A stretch of DNA of 64,000 bases from contig NZ_LN831025.1 of assembly GCF_001457695.1 (NCBI RefSeq), positions 992,001 to 1,056,000 on the forward strand. Reading direction: 5' to 3'. Made by a program: the position numbers and the translations under genes. Of this stretch, positions 10,572-18,956 are shown in pieces. Under the pieces are notes generated by a model, which was not told the origin of the DNA, did not search any database, and saw only the letters and a list, made by a program, of their open reading frames with translations. Source of the DNA: Campylobacter jejuni. GTDB lineage: Bacteria > Campylobacterota > Campylobacteria > Campylobacterales > Campylobacteraceae. How positions within the stretch are numbered: the stretch's first letter is position 1; every line of letters begins with the position of its first letter.

Positions 10572-11965
10572 TGAAATACCGCCCACATTATAATATCAGG
10601 GTTTTTTATATTGTTGGTCAAGTACATACTAATGATACTTTCATTTTTAAAATCTTTAAACAGTTGATCTCTTTTATCTAATTTATAATAAACATAACCA
10701 TTTAAATAAGGAATGCTAGATGGAACATTAGGTACTTGATCTACATTTAAGCCCTCAAGCTGAGTTGCGACTATATTTTTAATTTTACTTTGAGTATGTA
10801 TCTTGCTTTGAATTTTAAAATTATTAAGTAGATATTCTGTAGTAACATCTGCACGAATTGCGAAATAAATTTCACTTTCTTCTAAAATTCCCGAATTATC
10901 AAAAATAAAATCATAAAAACCATTGCCGTTAATACTGGTCTTAGCTATAAAATATTTAGGGCTTGTGATTTTAGAAAATAACAATCTTAGATTATTCATC
11001 ATATTTAAAAAAGTATTATAAAGATTATCGTGTTTATAAGGAATAAAATCTAAAAAAGATTCTTCGTTGCTAAAAGCTGCAAGCTCTCCTTGAAATTCTA
11101 AAAATTTTTCGTATAAAAATTCAGGATGTATTTTATCTTTTTTTGATAGATGTGAAAATATTAAATACCATTTTTTTAAAAGATTAAGGGATAAAAAAGT
11201 GCTAAAATCCAATGTATTTTTTGTTTGATCGATTCCTTTAAAAACATTAGATAGAACTTTTTTATGTTGATTGATTGAAAAAATAATTTCTTCCAAAAAG
11301 GATCTTATGGTAGATATTTTGCTGATATTTAAGCAAGTGGGTATAAAATCACTTTCTAATTCAATTTTTTTATTGATATCAATATTTTTAATTTTTGCAA
11401 TTGGTAATTCAAGTTCATCAGGAGTTGAATTACCTAAAATGCCAAGTTTTAATCTTAAACTAGCAAGAAGTAAATCTTTTTTCTCTTGTGTAAAAGTCAG
11501 ATTTTCAAGTTCGTACTCATCTTCAATTTTGTCCATTACATTAGATTTTGAATCATCATAATTTCTTAAAGCAATACTATTTCTAAGACATATAAACTTT
11601 GAATTTGGAAAAGTATTTCTTAAAGATAAATCAGCAATATCAGTAACTCCGATAGGAATTTTTAATACCACAACTGAATCAATTAAAGATTCATAATTGA
11701 TTTCAATAGGCTCAGGCAACAAATCTTGCTCAGGTGCATTAAAAATGCTTCCATCTTGTGCGATACCTGAAATTTTAGAAAGTGCAATTTTTCCTTGCAA
11801 TAACATCTCTTGAGAAAATTCCAAGTCTATTATTCCATATAAATTACTATATATATTTATAGTTTTAAGATCTATATTTCTATTAAAAAATCTTTCTTGC
11901 TGCTCAAAATGGGTTTGTCCAATATTAAGTCCATCAAACCAAGCAACTTTTAATTTATTTGCCAT
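10568..11965 (-). CDS. tssK: TssK baseplate-membrane connector
   Basis: 465 residues, normal TssK size. It starts with KVAWFDGLNIGQTHFEQQER, matching the family's N-terminal pattern in which the partner-binding strand precedes a conserved H-F-Q-Q segment. TssK trimers link the TssEFG wedge to the TssLM membrane complex. It lies second in the tssJ-tssK-tssL minus-strand operon, nine bases after tssJ and overlapping tssL by four bases. Confidence 0.93.
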   Translation of the reverse strand: MANKLKVAWFDGLNIGQTHFEQQERFFNRNIDLKTINIYSNLYGIIDLEFSQEMLLQGKIALSKISGIAQDGSIFNAPEQDLLPEPIEINYESLIDSVVVLKIPIGVTDIADLSLRNTFPNSKFICLRNSIALRNYDDSKSNVMDKIEDEYELENLTFTQEKKDLLLASLRLKLGILGNSTPDELELPIAKIKNIDINKKIELESDFIPTCLNISKISTIRSFLEEIIFSINQHKKVLSNVFKGIDQTKNTLDFSTFLSLNLLKKWYLIFSHLSKKDKIHPEFLYEKFLEFQGELAAFSNEESFLDFIPYKHDNLYNTFLNMMNNLRLLFSKITSPKYFIAKTSINGNGFYDFIFDNSGILEESEIYFAIRADVTTEYLLNNFKIQSKIHTQSKIKNIVATQLEGLNVDQVPNVPSSIPYLNGYVYYKLDKRDQLFKDFKNESIISMYLTNNIKNPDIIMWAVFQ

Positions 11966-11974
11966 ATATTATTC

Positions 11975-12421
11975 CTATTTAATTCTTTTGATACCTTCTT
12001 TGGATATTTCAAATTTTAAATACTTATTCTTCCCAAACCCATTTGCATCTTCGGTCTTTGCCCATATTTTTGTTGTTTTTTTTGTATTATTTGCAAATAA
12101 TACAAGAATGCCTACATAAGGAACCTCTTCTTCATCTACTTTAACCGCGATAATATTGTCTTTAGGTGCAATTTGCGTTTTAATAGAATCAAGTTTATCC
12201 TTGCCTAGTACCCCCTCTTCTCTAGTAGCCAAATCTATATCACTTGCTTCTTCAAATTTTTTAATATCCTTAAGTTGATATACAATAGCCGTAACAGGAA
12301 CATCATCATGTCTATTATTAAGATTGGAATTCTCTACATTATTTATCTTAACGCTAACAACACTTGAGCAAGCGCAAAAGAATAATGGCAATAAAAAAAA
12401 TAAGCTTTTTTTACAAAACAT
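11975..12421 (-). CDS. tssJ: TssJ outer-membrane lipoprotein
   Basis: 148 residues. The N-terminus is a lipoprotein signal: Lys-Lys, a hydrophobic run, then FFCAC with the acylated cysteine most likely Cys18 (Ala at -1). The mature part has the TssJ beta-sandwich size and ends in a basic strand. TssJ anchors the TssLM complex in the outer membrane through the TssM periplasmic domain. It is the first gene of the minus-strand tssJKL operon, divergent from tssA across 125 bases. Confidence 0.88.
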   Translation of the reverse strand: MFCKKSLFFLLPLFFCACSSVVSVKINNVENSNLNNRHDDVPVTAIVYQLKDIKKFEEASDIDLATREEGVLGKDKLDSIKTQIAPKDNIIAVKVDEEEVPYVGILVLFANNTKKTTKIWAKTEDANGFGKNKYLKFEISKEGIKRIK

Positions 12422-12516
12422 GAAACTAAAGTATCCTTTCTATCTTAGAATATATAATTTATGATTAATTGAGTAATTTTTTTAAAAAATTAACATAATA
12501 TTTTTTAAAATTTAAT

Positions 12517-12540
12517 TATAATGAGGCAAATTTTTGGAGG
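12517..12540 (+). promoter_or_regulatory. Putative promoter and strong RBS of tssA
   Basis: A perfect TATAAT -10 box lies at 12517-12522. GGAGG at 12536-12540 is the ribosome-binding site, six bases before ATG 12547. The divergent tssJ promoter must lie in the same 125-base region. Confidence 0.55.
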
Positions 12541-12546
12541 AATTAA

Positions 12547-13794
12547 ATGTATTTTTGTGATCAATTGAAAAATAATTTAGATGAACTACAAGAATTTCAG
12601 TTGCTTGAAGATGAGATGTCAAAATATAAGACTTTAAACCATGAAAATATTTCTTGGGATAAAGTTTATCAATATTCTCAGTTTATATTATTAAATCATT
12701 CTTTAGATTTTAAAATTTGCAACTATTTTCTTTTATCGTGTTTTAACTTAAACAATGAAGAATGCTTTGAAAAGCTTTTGCTTCTTTTTCAACATTTAAA
12801 AAAACTTATAGATGAAAATAATGCTTATATATTAGCTCAAAAGCGAAAAATTCAAATTTTTATTCAAAATTTTATTCAAGAATACAATAAAACAAAAGTG
12901 CGTATATCATCTGAGATTGTTAATCAATTTATTACTTTATTTTCCGAATTTGAAGATTTACTATCTTGCAATTTTGCAAAAATTGAAATTGCTCAAGTTG
13001 CACCACAACTTCCAAAACCTCCTGTAACTCAAGTCTCTGTAAACATTAGAAGCGATAATATTAACTCTTTAAACGAGAGAGAATATAAAAATTTTTATCA
13101 AAAACTTGCATTTGAGCTTTTGGAAGAGGATGAAAATAATCTCAATATCTACGCTTTATTCACCCAAGCAATGTGGGGAAAAATCAGGTGTTTGCCTGAA
13201 TGTAATAATGAAAAAATTACTAAAATAAGAAAACCTGATGCAGATATAATTCGCATATTACTTTCTGATAAAGAAAATGACATAGAACATATTAAATGTT
13301 TTATGCATGAACTTATTTTAAATCCTTTTTGGATAGAGGGTGTGCAACTCTTTTGTGATTTTTTAGAAAAAAAGAAAAAAAATAAACAATTAGACATTCT
13401 TATAATATTAACAAGTGATTTTATTTCTAAATTTGATACTATTGAACTTCTCCGTTTTCAAAATGGTGATTTTATCTGCAAAGAAGAAGTTTATAAATAT
13501 TTTGTTAAATCCAAAGAAAATAAAAAAAGTTTTTTTTCAAGTAAAAAAACTGACAAAGAACATACACTACAAGATTTTGAGCAAATGCTGATGAATATTG
13601 ATAAAGAAAATTTTAATAATTCTATTATGAATAATATTAATTCCTTGCTAGATATGGTAAAAATTTTTGAGTCAAAAGGAATGAAAAAGAACTCTAAAAT
13701 TTTAAATATATACTTAGTAGAGTTAATGGAGAAAACTCTACTAAAAGATTATCTAGCCGAAGAATACGAAAACGCAAAAAGTAAAATTAAGTGA
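12547..13794 (+). CDS. tssA: TssA (ImpA/VasJ family) T6SS assembly protein
   Basis: 415 residues. The N-terminal half resembles the ImpA_N domain, with SWDKVYQYSQFILLNHSLDF near residue 39 followed by helical repeats. A Pro-rich linker around residues 155-165 separates it from a C-terminal VasJ-type helical region that includes LYALFTQAMWGKIRCLPE and HELILNPFWIEGVQLF. TssA primes baseplate and sheath assembly. It has its own TATAAT promoter and is separated by 68 bases from tssB, which also has a TATAAT box. Confidence 0.85.
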   Translation: MYFCDQLKNNLDELQEFQLLEDEMSKYKTLNHENISWDKVYQYSQFILLNHSLDFKICNYFLLSCFNLNNEECFEKLLLLFQHLKKLIDENNAYILAQKRKIQIFIQNFIQEYNKTKVRISSEIVNQFITLFSEFEDLLSCNFAKIEIAQVAPQLPKPPVTQVSVNIRSDNINSLNEREYKNFYQKLAFELLEEDENNLNIYALFTQAMWGKIRCLPECNNEKITKIRKPDADIIRILLSDKENDIEHIKCFMHELILNPFWIEGVQLFCDFLEKKKKNKQLDILIILTSDFISKFDTIELLRFQNGDFICKEEVYKYFVKSKENKKSFFSSKKTDKEHTLQDFEQMLMNIDKENFNNSIMNNINSLLDMVKIFESKGMKKNSKILNIYLVELMEKTLLKDYLAEEYENAKSKIK

Positions 13795-13821
13795 TACAAG
13801 ATTAAATTTAGTAAATTTTAA

Positions 13822-13827
13822 TATAAT
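13822..13827 (+). promoter_or_regulatory. Putative -10 box upstream of tssB
   Basis: TATAAT at 13822-13827 lies in the tssA-tssB gap. AAGGA at 13852-13856 is the ribosome-binding site for ATG 13863. It would drive the tssB-C-E-F-G operon independently of tssA. Confidence 0.45.
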
Positions 13828-13862
13828 TATTAAACTAAAAATTTTGTTTTTAAGGATTTTAA

Positions 13863-14348
13863 ATGTCAGATGGATCTTATGCTCCAAAAGAGCGGATTAA
13901 TATTACATATAAAGCTAAAACTAATGGACAAAATGAGGATGTGGAGTTGCCGTTAAAATTAATGGTAATGGCAAATTTAAAAGGAAAAAACGAAACTCCT
14001 TTAGAGGAAAGAGAAATTTTGCAAATTAATAAGATTAATTTTGATCAAGTCATGAGAAAACTCAATATAACAACAAGTTTTAGCGTAAAAAACACTCTTG
14101 GAACAGGAGCTGAAGAGCTTGATGTTAAGCTCAATATTGCTAGTATGAAGGATTTTTCTCCAGATAGCTTAGCTAAACAAATACCCGAGCTAAACAAATT
14201 ATTGCAGCTAAGAGAAGCATTAATGGCTTTAAAAGGTCCTATGGGTAATATTCCTGATTTTAGAAAAGCTGTTTTAGAAGCGTTAAAAAATGAAAAAACT
14301 AAAGAAAAATTACTTTTAGAAATTAAACAAGAAGAGCAAGGAAATTAA
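13863..14348 (+). CDS. tssB: TssB (VipA) contractile sheath small subunit
   Basis: 161 residues. The opening APKERINITYKAKTNGQNEDVELPLKLMV is the family hallmark (RxNIxY and ELPLKxxVxG-type strands), and FxxVMRKLNI and LxxLLxLREALMALKGPMGN are also typical. TssB and TssC build the contractile sheath around the Hcp tube. One base separates it from tssC. In most systems ClpV recognises a TssC N-terminal helix to recycle the sheath; no clpV gene is in this window. Confidence 0.96.
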   Translation: MSDGSYAPKERINITYKAKTNGQNEDVELPLKLMVMANLKGKNETPLEEREILQINKINFDQVMRKLNITTSFSVKNTLGTGAEELDVKLNIASMKDFSPDSLAKQIPELNKLLQLREALMALKGPMGNIPDFRKAVLEALKNEKTKEKLLLEIKQEEQGN

Positions 14349-14349
14349 G

Positions 14350-15804
14350 ATGGCAAATACTAAAGCAGTTGATATGCCAATTATTGAACAAATTATGGAG
14401 AAAAGCAAATACTCTAAAACCGATGAAAGTTATAGTATTGCTAAAAGAGGTGTTGCTGAATTTATTTCAGAAATTGTAAAAAGCGACAATGCTGAAGAAA
14501 AAATCAATAAATTTGCACTTGATGAAATGATAGCCCATATTGATTATTTACTCTCAAAACAAATGGATGAAGTTTTACATAATGAAGAATTTCAAAAACT
14601 TGAATCTACTTGGCGTGGACTTAGATTTCTAGTTGAAAGAACTGATTTTAATGAAAATATAAAAATTGACCTATTTGATATAAGAAAAGAAGAAGCTTTA
14701 GAGGATTTTGAAAACAATCCAGATATAACACAAAGCGTTGTTTATAAAAATATATATTCTTCAGAATATGGACAATTTGGAGGAGAGCCTGTAGGAGCAA
14801 TCATTGGAGATTATCAACTTGGATCAGCAAGTCCTGATATGACTTTTTTAAATAAAATGGCTAGTATTGCGGCTATGAGTCATTCTCCCTTTTTAACATC
14901 TTTTGGACCAAAATTTTTTGGGCTTGATGATTATTCTGAACTTGCGAATATTCAAGATTTGCAAGGTTTGCTAGAAGGTCCTCAATATACAAGGTGGAGA
15001 ACTTTTAGAGAAAATGAAGACTCTAAATATACAGGCTTACTAGTGACAAGATTTTTAGCAAGAAGCCCTTATGATCCTGAAGAAAACCCTATTAAAAGCT
15101 TTAACTATAAAGAAAATGTTCATGCTTCGCATAATCATTTATTGTGGGCTAATTCTTCGTATACTTTTTGTACAAGATTAACAGAAAGCTTTGCTAAATA
15201 TAGATGGTGTGGAAATATTATAGGACCAAAAAGTGGAGGGACTGTTAAGGATCTGCCTACTTATCTTTATGAAAATTTTGGAACTATACAATCAAAAATA
15301 CCTACAGAAGTTTTGATTACAGATAGGAGAGAGTATGAACTTGCCGAAGCAGGTTTTATAACCTTAACATTAAGAAGAGATAGTAATAATGCAGCATTTT
15401 TTTCAGCAAATTCTCCGTTAAAACCAAAATTATTTCAAAATACCCCAGAAGGTAAAGAAGCTGAAACAAATTACAGATTAGGAACTCAACTTCCATATAT
15501 CTTTTTAATTTCAAGATTGGCACACTATTTAAAGGTTTTACAACGAGAAGAAATAGGGAGCTGGAAAGAAAGAAGCGATATTGAAAATGGACTTAATGAA
15601 TGGATTAGACAATATATTTCCGATCAAGAAAATCCACCTTCTGAAGTAAGAAGTCGTCGTCCATTTAGAGCAGCACAAGTGAAAGTTAATGATATACCAG
15701 GAGAGCCAGGATGGTATAAAATAGGACTAAGTGTCCGACCTCATTTTAAATATATGGGCGGTAATTTTGAACTTTCTTTAGTAGGAAAATTAGATAAAGA
15801 ATAA
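14350..15804 (+). CDS. tssC: TssC (VipB) contractile sheath large subunit
   Basis: 484 residues, the usual length. Clear family motifs are present: LSKQMDEVLHNEEFQKLESTWRGL, PVGAIIGDYQ, LAxIAAMSHSPF, TRFLARSPYDP, LWANSSYTF, FAKYRWCGNIIGPKSGG, and the C-terminal RPFRAAQVKVNDIPGEPGWY followed by SLVGKLDKE. It is tightly coupled to tssB (one-base gap) and tssE (two-base gap). It is complete with no disrupted motif, so sheath function should be intact. Confidence 0.97.
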   Translation: MANTKAVDMPIIEQIMEKSKYSKTDESYSIAKRGVAEFISEIVKSDNAEEKINKFALDEMIAHIDYLLSKQMDEVLHNEEFQKLESTWRGLRFLVERTDFNENIKIDLFDIRKEEALEDFENNPDITQSVVYKNIYSSEYGQFGGEPVGAIIGDYQLGSASPDMTFLNKMASIAAMSHSPFLTSFGPKFFGLDDYSELANIQDLQGLLEGPQYTRWRTFRENEDSKYTGLLVTRFLARSPYDPEENPIKSFNYKENVHASHNHLLWANSSYTFCTRLTESFAKYRWCGNIIGPKSGGTVKDLPTYLYENFGTIQSKIPTEVLITDRREYELAEAGFITLTLRRDSNNAAFFSANSPLKPKLFQNTPEGKEAETNYRLGTQLPYIFLISRLAHYLKVLQREEIGSWKERSDIENGLNEWIRQYISDQENPPSEVRSRRPFRAAQVKVNDIPGEPGWYKIGLSVRPHFKYMGGNFELSLVGKLDKE

Positions 15805-15806
15805 CA

Positions 15807-16199
15807 ATGTCCTTGCTAGATAAACTAATCCATAATTTAGATGAGCAAAACATTCATATTCCATTCTATCAAAATGATTTTGAGGATGTAAAAAACAATA
15901 TAAAGGTTTTGCTCAATGCAAAAATTAATGATTGTTATGCTGTAAAAAATTTAGGAATGCCTAATATGGCTGATATTAATCTTAACTCTAATGAATTATG
16001 CGTATCAATGGCCAAGGAAATAAGAAAACTAATTGATAACTATGAAAAAAGAATATGTGTAGTTTCTATCACTTATGATAATAATTTAAGTCCTTGGCAA
16101 CTTTCTTTTATTGTAAAATGTTTTTTTCAGGATGATCGTTTTAAAGAATTTAATATAGAAATCATCTTTAAAAACAATAGATATTGCGAGGTTAAATGA
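15807..16199 (+). CDS. tssE: TssE (gp25-like) baseplate wedge protein
   Basis: 130 residues with gp25/TssE features: an N-terminal VKNNIKVLLNAKINDCYAVK segment followed by NLGMPNMADIN, and the later VKxLIDNYEKRI region. It is the gp25-type baseplate protein that joins TssF/TssG to the sheath. It is shorter and more divergent than many TssE proteins but is in the canonical place between tssC and tssF. Its stop overlaps the tssF start by four bases. Confidence 0.9.
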   Translation: MSLLDKLIHNLDEQNIHIPFYQNDFEDVKNNIKVLLNAKINDCYAVKNLGMPNMADINLNSNELCVSMAKEIRKLIDNYEKRICVVSITYDNNLSPWQLSFIVKCFFQDDRFKEFNIEIIFKNNRYCEVK

Positions 16200-17917
16200 A
16201 GGATAATATTTTTTATTATCAAAAAGAGCTTGAATATCTATATGAAAAAAGAGAGTATTTTATAAAAAATTATCCAAAGTTAACACCATTTTTGGCATAT
16301 GATAGCAAAGATCCTGATATAGAAAGAATTATTGAAAATTTAGCTATTTTAAGCTCTAAAATCCATCAAGAGCTTGATGAAAATATACCACACATTGCAG
16401 AATCTTTGATTAATATTGTTTCTCCAAATTATACAAATCCTTTACCTTCTTTATGCATGCAAGAATTTAAATTTGAACAAAATAGTAAAGAAAATAATTT
16501 AATTATTCCCAAAGGAACTCTTATTAAATCAAAACCAATAGACAAATGTGTTTGTGAATTTAAAACAGTATATGATGTTTATCTTTATTCTATCTCCATC
16601 AGCGAAGTTTTTATATCTAGTAAAAATCAAGATTATACTTTCAATTTAACTTTGCAAGTCAATAAGGCAGAAACGAAAATATGTGATTTGGGTTTGGAAA
16701 AAATTAATTTATATCTAGGCAATGATACCTATATGTCTAGTACTTTATTATTATACATGCATTCTTATTTAAAAGAATTAAAAATTCAAAGTTTAGATAC
16801 TGATGAAGAATTTTTTCTTAATACCTATAATATTGAAAAAATAGGATTGAATCCAGACGAAAGTAGTTTATCTTATAATGATTTAGGTTTTGAAGCATTT
16901 TCCTTACTAAGAGAATATTTTTTCATGCCACATAAATTTAATTTTTTAAGAATCAATGGTTTGGATATTTTAAATAATTGCCAAGGAAAGACAATTAATA
17001 TTGAATTTAAATTCTCTAAACCATTTCCTGCAAATTGTATTTTTAGAAAAGAATTACTTTCTTTAAGCATGACACCTATTATCAATATCTTTACAAAAAG
17101 TGCAGAACCTCTTATAAATAATCACAAAAAAGATAGTTATAGAATTTTTGTGGATAGAAGCCAACCTAAAGCTTACGAAATCATACAGACACTACAGGTT
17201 AAAGCACATAATAGTGAAGGCGGCAAAAGGTTATTAAAAAACTATAAAAGTTTTGAACGCTTTGAATTTTTAAAAGATAATCAAAAGGATTTTTATAGCG
17301 TAAATACTAAAAAGAATTCCAAAGGAGAAGTATTTAGCGAAATTTCTTTCTTTTCCTCTTATATAATGGATGAAACTATAAGTATTGATCTTTTGTGCTC
17401 CAATGGAGATTTACCTTCAAAATTAAAAATAGGTGATATTAATACCTGCGATCTAAAAGGTGTCGATACCAAAAATGTGGAAATTCCAAGCGAAACAAGA
17501 AGATGTAGTGTTGATGGTAATTTATTATGGAAGCTTGTTTCTGTGTTATCTTTTTCATATCAAACAATATTGAGCAAAAAAGCTTTTTTTGGTGTGTTGG
17601 AAAGCTATAGCTTTTTAGATAATCAATCAAATTGGAAGATTTATAAGCTTTTGCAAGAATCTATAATCGATATTCAAAGTAAAAGCACTTATTTAATAGA
17701 TGAAAATATCACAAAAAAAGGGACCTTAGCTATTTTTAGTATTAAAGATTCGAAGTTTTACACTTTAGGCGAGGTATATTTATTGGGATTGATTATATCT
17801 AAATTTTTAGCTTCTTTTGCTAGTATTAACTCCTTTTGTGAGTTAAAAATAAGATGCCTCGACTCAAAAGAAATTTTACATTACCCTGCTTCTTTTGGAA
17901 AAAAAGCTTTAATATGA
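16196..17917 (+). CDS. tssF: TssF (VasA/ImpG) baseplate protein
   Basis: 573 residues, the usual TssF size. The N-terminus YYQKELEYLYEKREYFIKNYPKL with FLAYDSKDPDIERIIENLA matches the family (YYxxEL, F..YP..A..L and DPhVERLIEgfA positions). PNYTNPLPSLCMQEF corresponds to the conserved baseplate motif. Two TssF with one TssG form the wedge bound to TssK. It overlaps tssE and tssG by four bases each (ATGA), so the operon is translationally coupled. Confidence 0.94.
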   Translation: MKDNIFYYQKELEYLYEKREYFIKNYPKLTPFLAYDSKDPDIERIIENLAILSSKIHQELDENIPHIAESLINIVSPNYTNPLPSLCMQEFKFEQNSKENNLIIPKGTLIKSKPIDKCVCEFKTVYDVYLYSISISEVFISSKNQDYTFNLTLQVNKAETKICDLGLEKINLYLGNDTYMSSTLLLYMHSYLKELKIQSLDTDEEFFLNTYNIEKIGLNPDESSLSYNDLGFEAFSLLREYFFMPHKFNFLRINGLDILNNCQGKTINIEFKFSKPFPANCIFRKELLSLSMTPIINIFTKSAEPLINNHKKDSYRIFVDRSQPKAYEIIQTLQVKAHNSEGGKRLLKNYKSFERFEFLKDNQKDFYSVNTKKNSKGEVFSEISFFSSYIMDETISIDLLCSNGDLPSKLKIGDINTCDLKGVDTKNVEIPSETRRCSVDGNLLWKLVSVLSFSYQTILSKKAFFGVLESYSFLDNQSNWKIYKLLQESIIDIQSKSTYLIDENITKKGTLAIFSIKDSKFYTLGEVYLLGLIISKFLASFASINSFCELKIRCLDSKEILHYPASFGKKALI

Positions 17918-18822
17918 ATAATCTTACTTCATATAGTTTTTTTAAATTAATAAAAAAATTAGAAAAAGACTATGGAAGAAAGAATATATTTTTAAGAACA
18001 AATAAAAGTTTAAAACATCCAAATAAAGATATAGAAAAAATCATTTTTTCAGAACACGAACAATCAGTTATAGAATTGTTTATAAATTTCATGGGGCTAC
18101 ATGGAGTCTCTTCACAACTTCCTTCATTTATGCTAGATAAACTGTCAAGAAATGAAGATGGCGACCAAGGTTGGACTCTATTCTTTGATTTCTTTAATCA
18201 TTATTTGCTTTGGATATTTTTTGATGTAATAAGCTTAAAAAATTATCCACGATCTTTTAATGAAAATTTTAAAGATTCTATTTCAAAAATTTTATTTAGC
18301 ATGTTGGGAATTAAAGAATACGATATTGCAAAAAAATATTTACCATTTGCACCTTTACTACTAAGTTTAAGACGACCTAAAACACACATTGAAAGAGTTT
18401 TACAGGTCAATTTTAAACTTAAGGATAAATTATCAATTATTGAAAATTTACCCCATCAAATTTTAATTTCAAATTCGCAAAAAAATAACTTAGGAATAAA
18501 GAACAATATTTTAGGAAATAATTTTATATTGGGCGATAAATTTATCTCTTATCAAAACAAAATAGCGATCTATATAAAGGATATTTCATATCAAGAAGCG
18601 GTTAAATTTATGCCCAATGGAACCAAACACGATGATTTAAAAAATAGCATAATGTTTTTAACAAATAATGAATTTTGTGTTGATTTATATCTTAAAATCA
18701 ACTATTCTTCAGAAATGAAGTTTGTGTTAGGAGAAGAAAATACTGCCAAACTTGGTTGGGCAAAAATTTTAGGTAATACGCAAAAAAAATATACAATAGT
18801 ATATATGAAACTATGTGAATAA
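17914..18822 (+). CDS. tssG: TssG (VasB/ImpH) baseplate protein
   Basis: 302 residues from ATG 17914, chosen because it overlaps the tssF stop as ATGA; the frame extends 60 bases further upstream, but that part encodes tssF in another frame. The family pattern is visible in FFKLIKKLEKDYG at the start, VIELFINFMGLHGVSSQLPSFMLDKL (the conserved F-G-L-x-G-xx-xPLP region) and LGNNFILGDKFISYQNKIAIYI near the end. It is the last core gene of the operon. A 150-base gap with a vgrG promoter follows. Confidence 0.92.
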   Translation: MNNLTSYSFFKLIKKLEKDYGRKNIFLRTNKSLKHPNKDIEKIIFSEHEQSVIELFINFMGLHGVSSQLPSFMLDKLSRNEDGDQGWTLFFDFFNHYLLWIFFDVISLKNYPRSFNENFKDSISKILFSMLGIKEYDIAKKYLPFAPLLLSLRRPKTHIERVLQVNFKLKDKLSIIENLPHQILISNSQKNNLGIKNNILGNNFILGDKFISYQNKIAIYIKDISYQEAVKFMPNGTKHDDLKNSIMFLTNNEFCVDLYLKINYSSEMKFVLGEENTAKLGWAKILGNTQKKYTIVYMKLCE

Positions 18823-18881
18823 GCTAACACAAAAATATGTTTAAAAAAATCACAACCTCTCTTCACCCATAAACCATACCC

Positions 18882-18900
18882 TAAAATAAACTTTATTTTA
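18882..18900. repeat. Perfect 19-base palindrome upstream of vgrG1
   Basis: TAAAATAAACTTTATTTTA has nine-base arms around a single base, 12 bases before the putative vgrG1 -10 box. The one-base centre argues against an RNA hairpin and for a protein-binding dyad. It is absent upstream of vgrG2 and vgrG3. Confidence 0.35.
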
Positions 18901-18909
18901 CCCACTTTA

Positions 18910-18918
18910 TGTTAAAAT
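18910..18918 (+). promoter_or_regulatory. Putative vgrG1 promoter, shared by all three vgrG copies
   Basis: TGTTAAAAT (extended -10, TGn-TAAAAT) is conserved 50-80 bases upstream of vgrG1 (here), vgrG2 (31701-31709) and vgrG3 (43365-43373), although the surrounding sequence of copy 1 differs. The ribosome-binding region AAAGGATCATCA is identical in all three. Confidence 0.4.
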
Positions 18919-18956
18919 AAATCACATAAGCTTATAGGCTATTAATCATCAACAAA

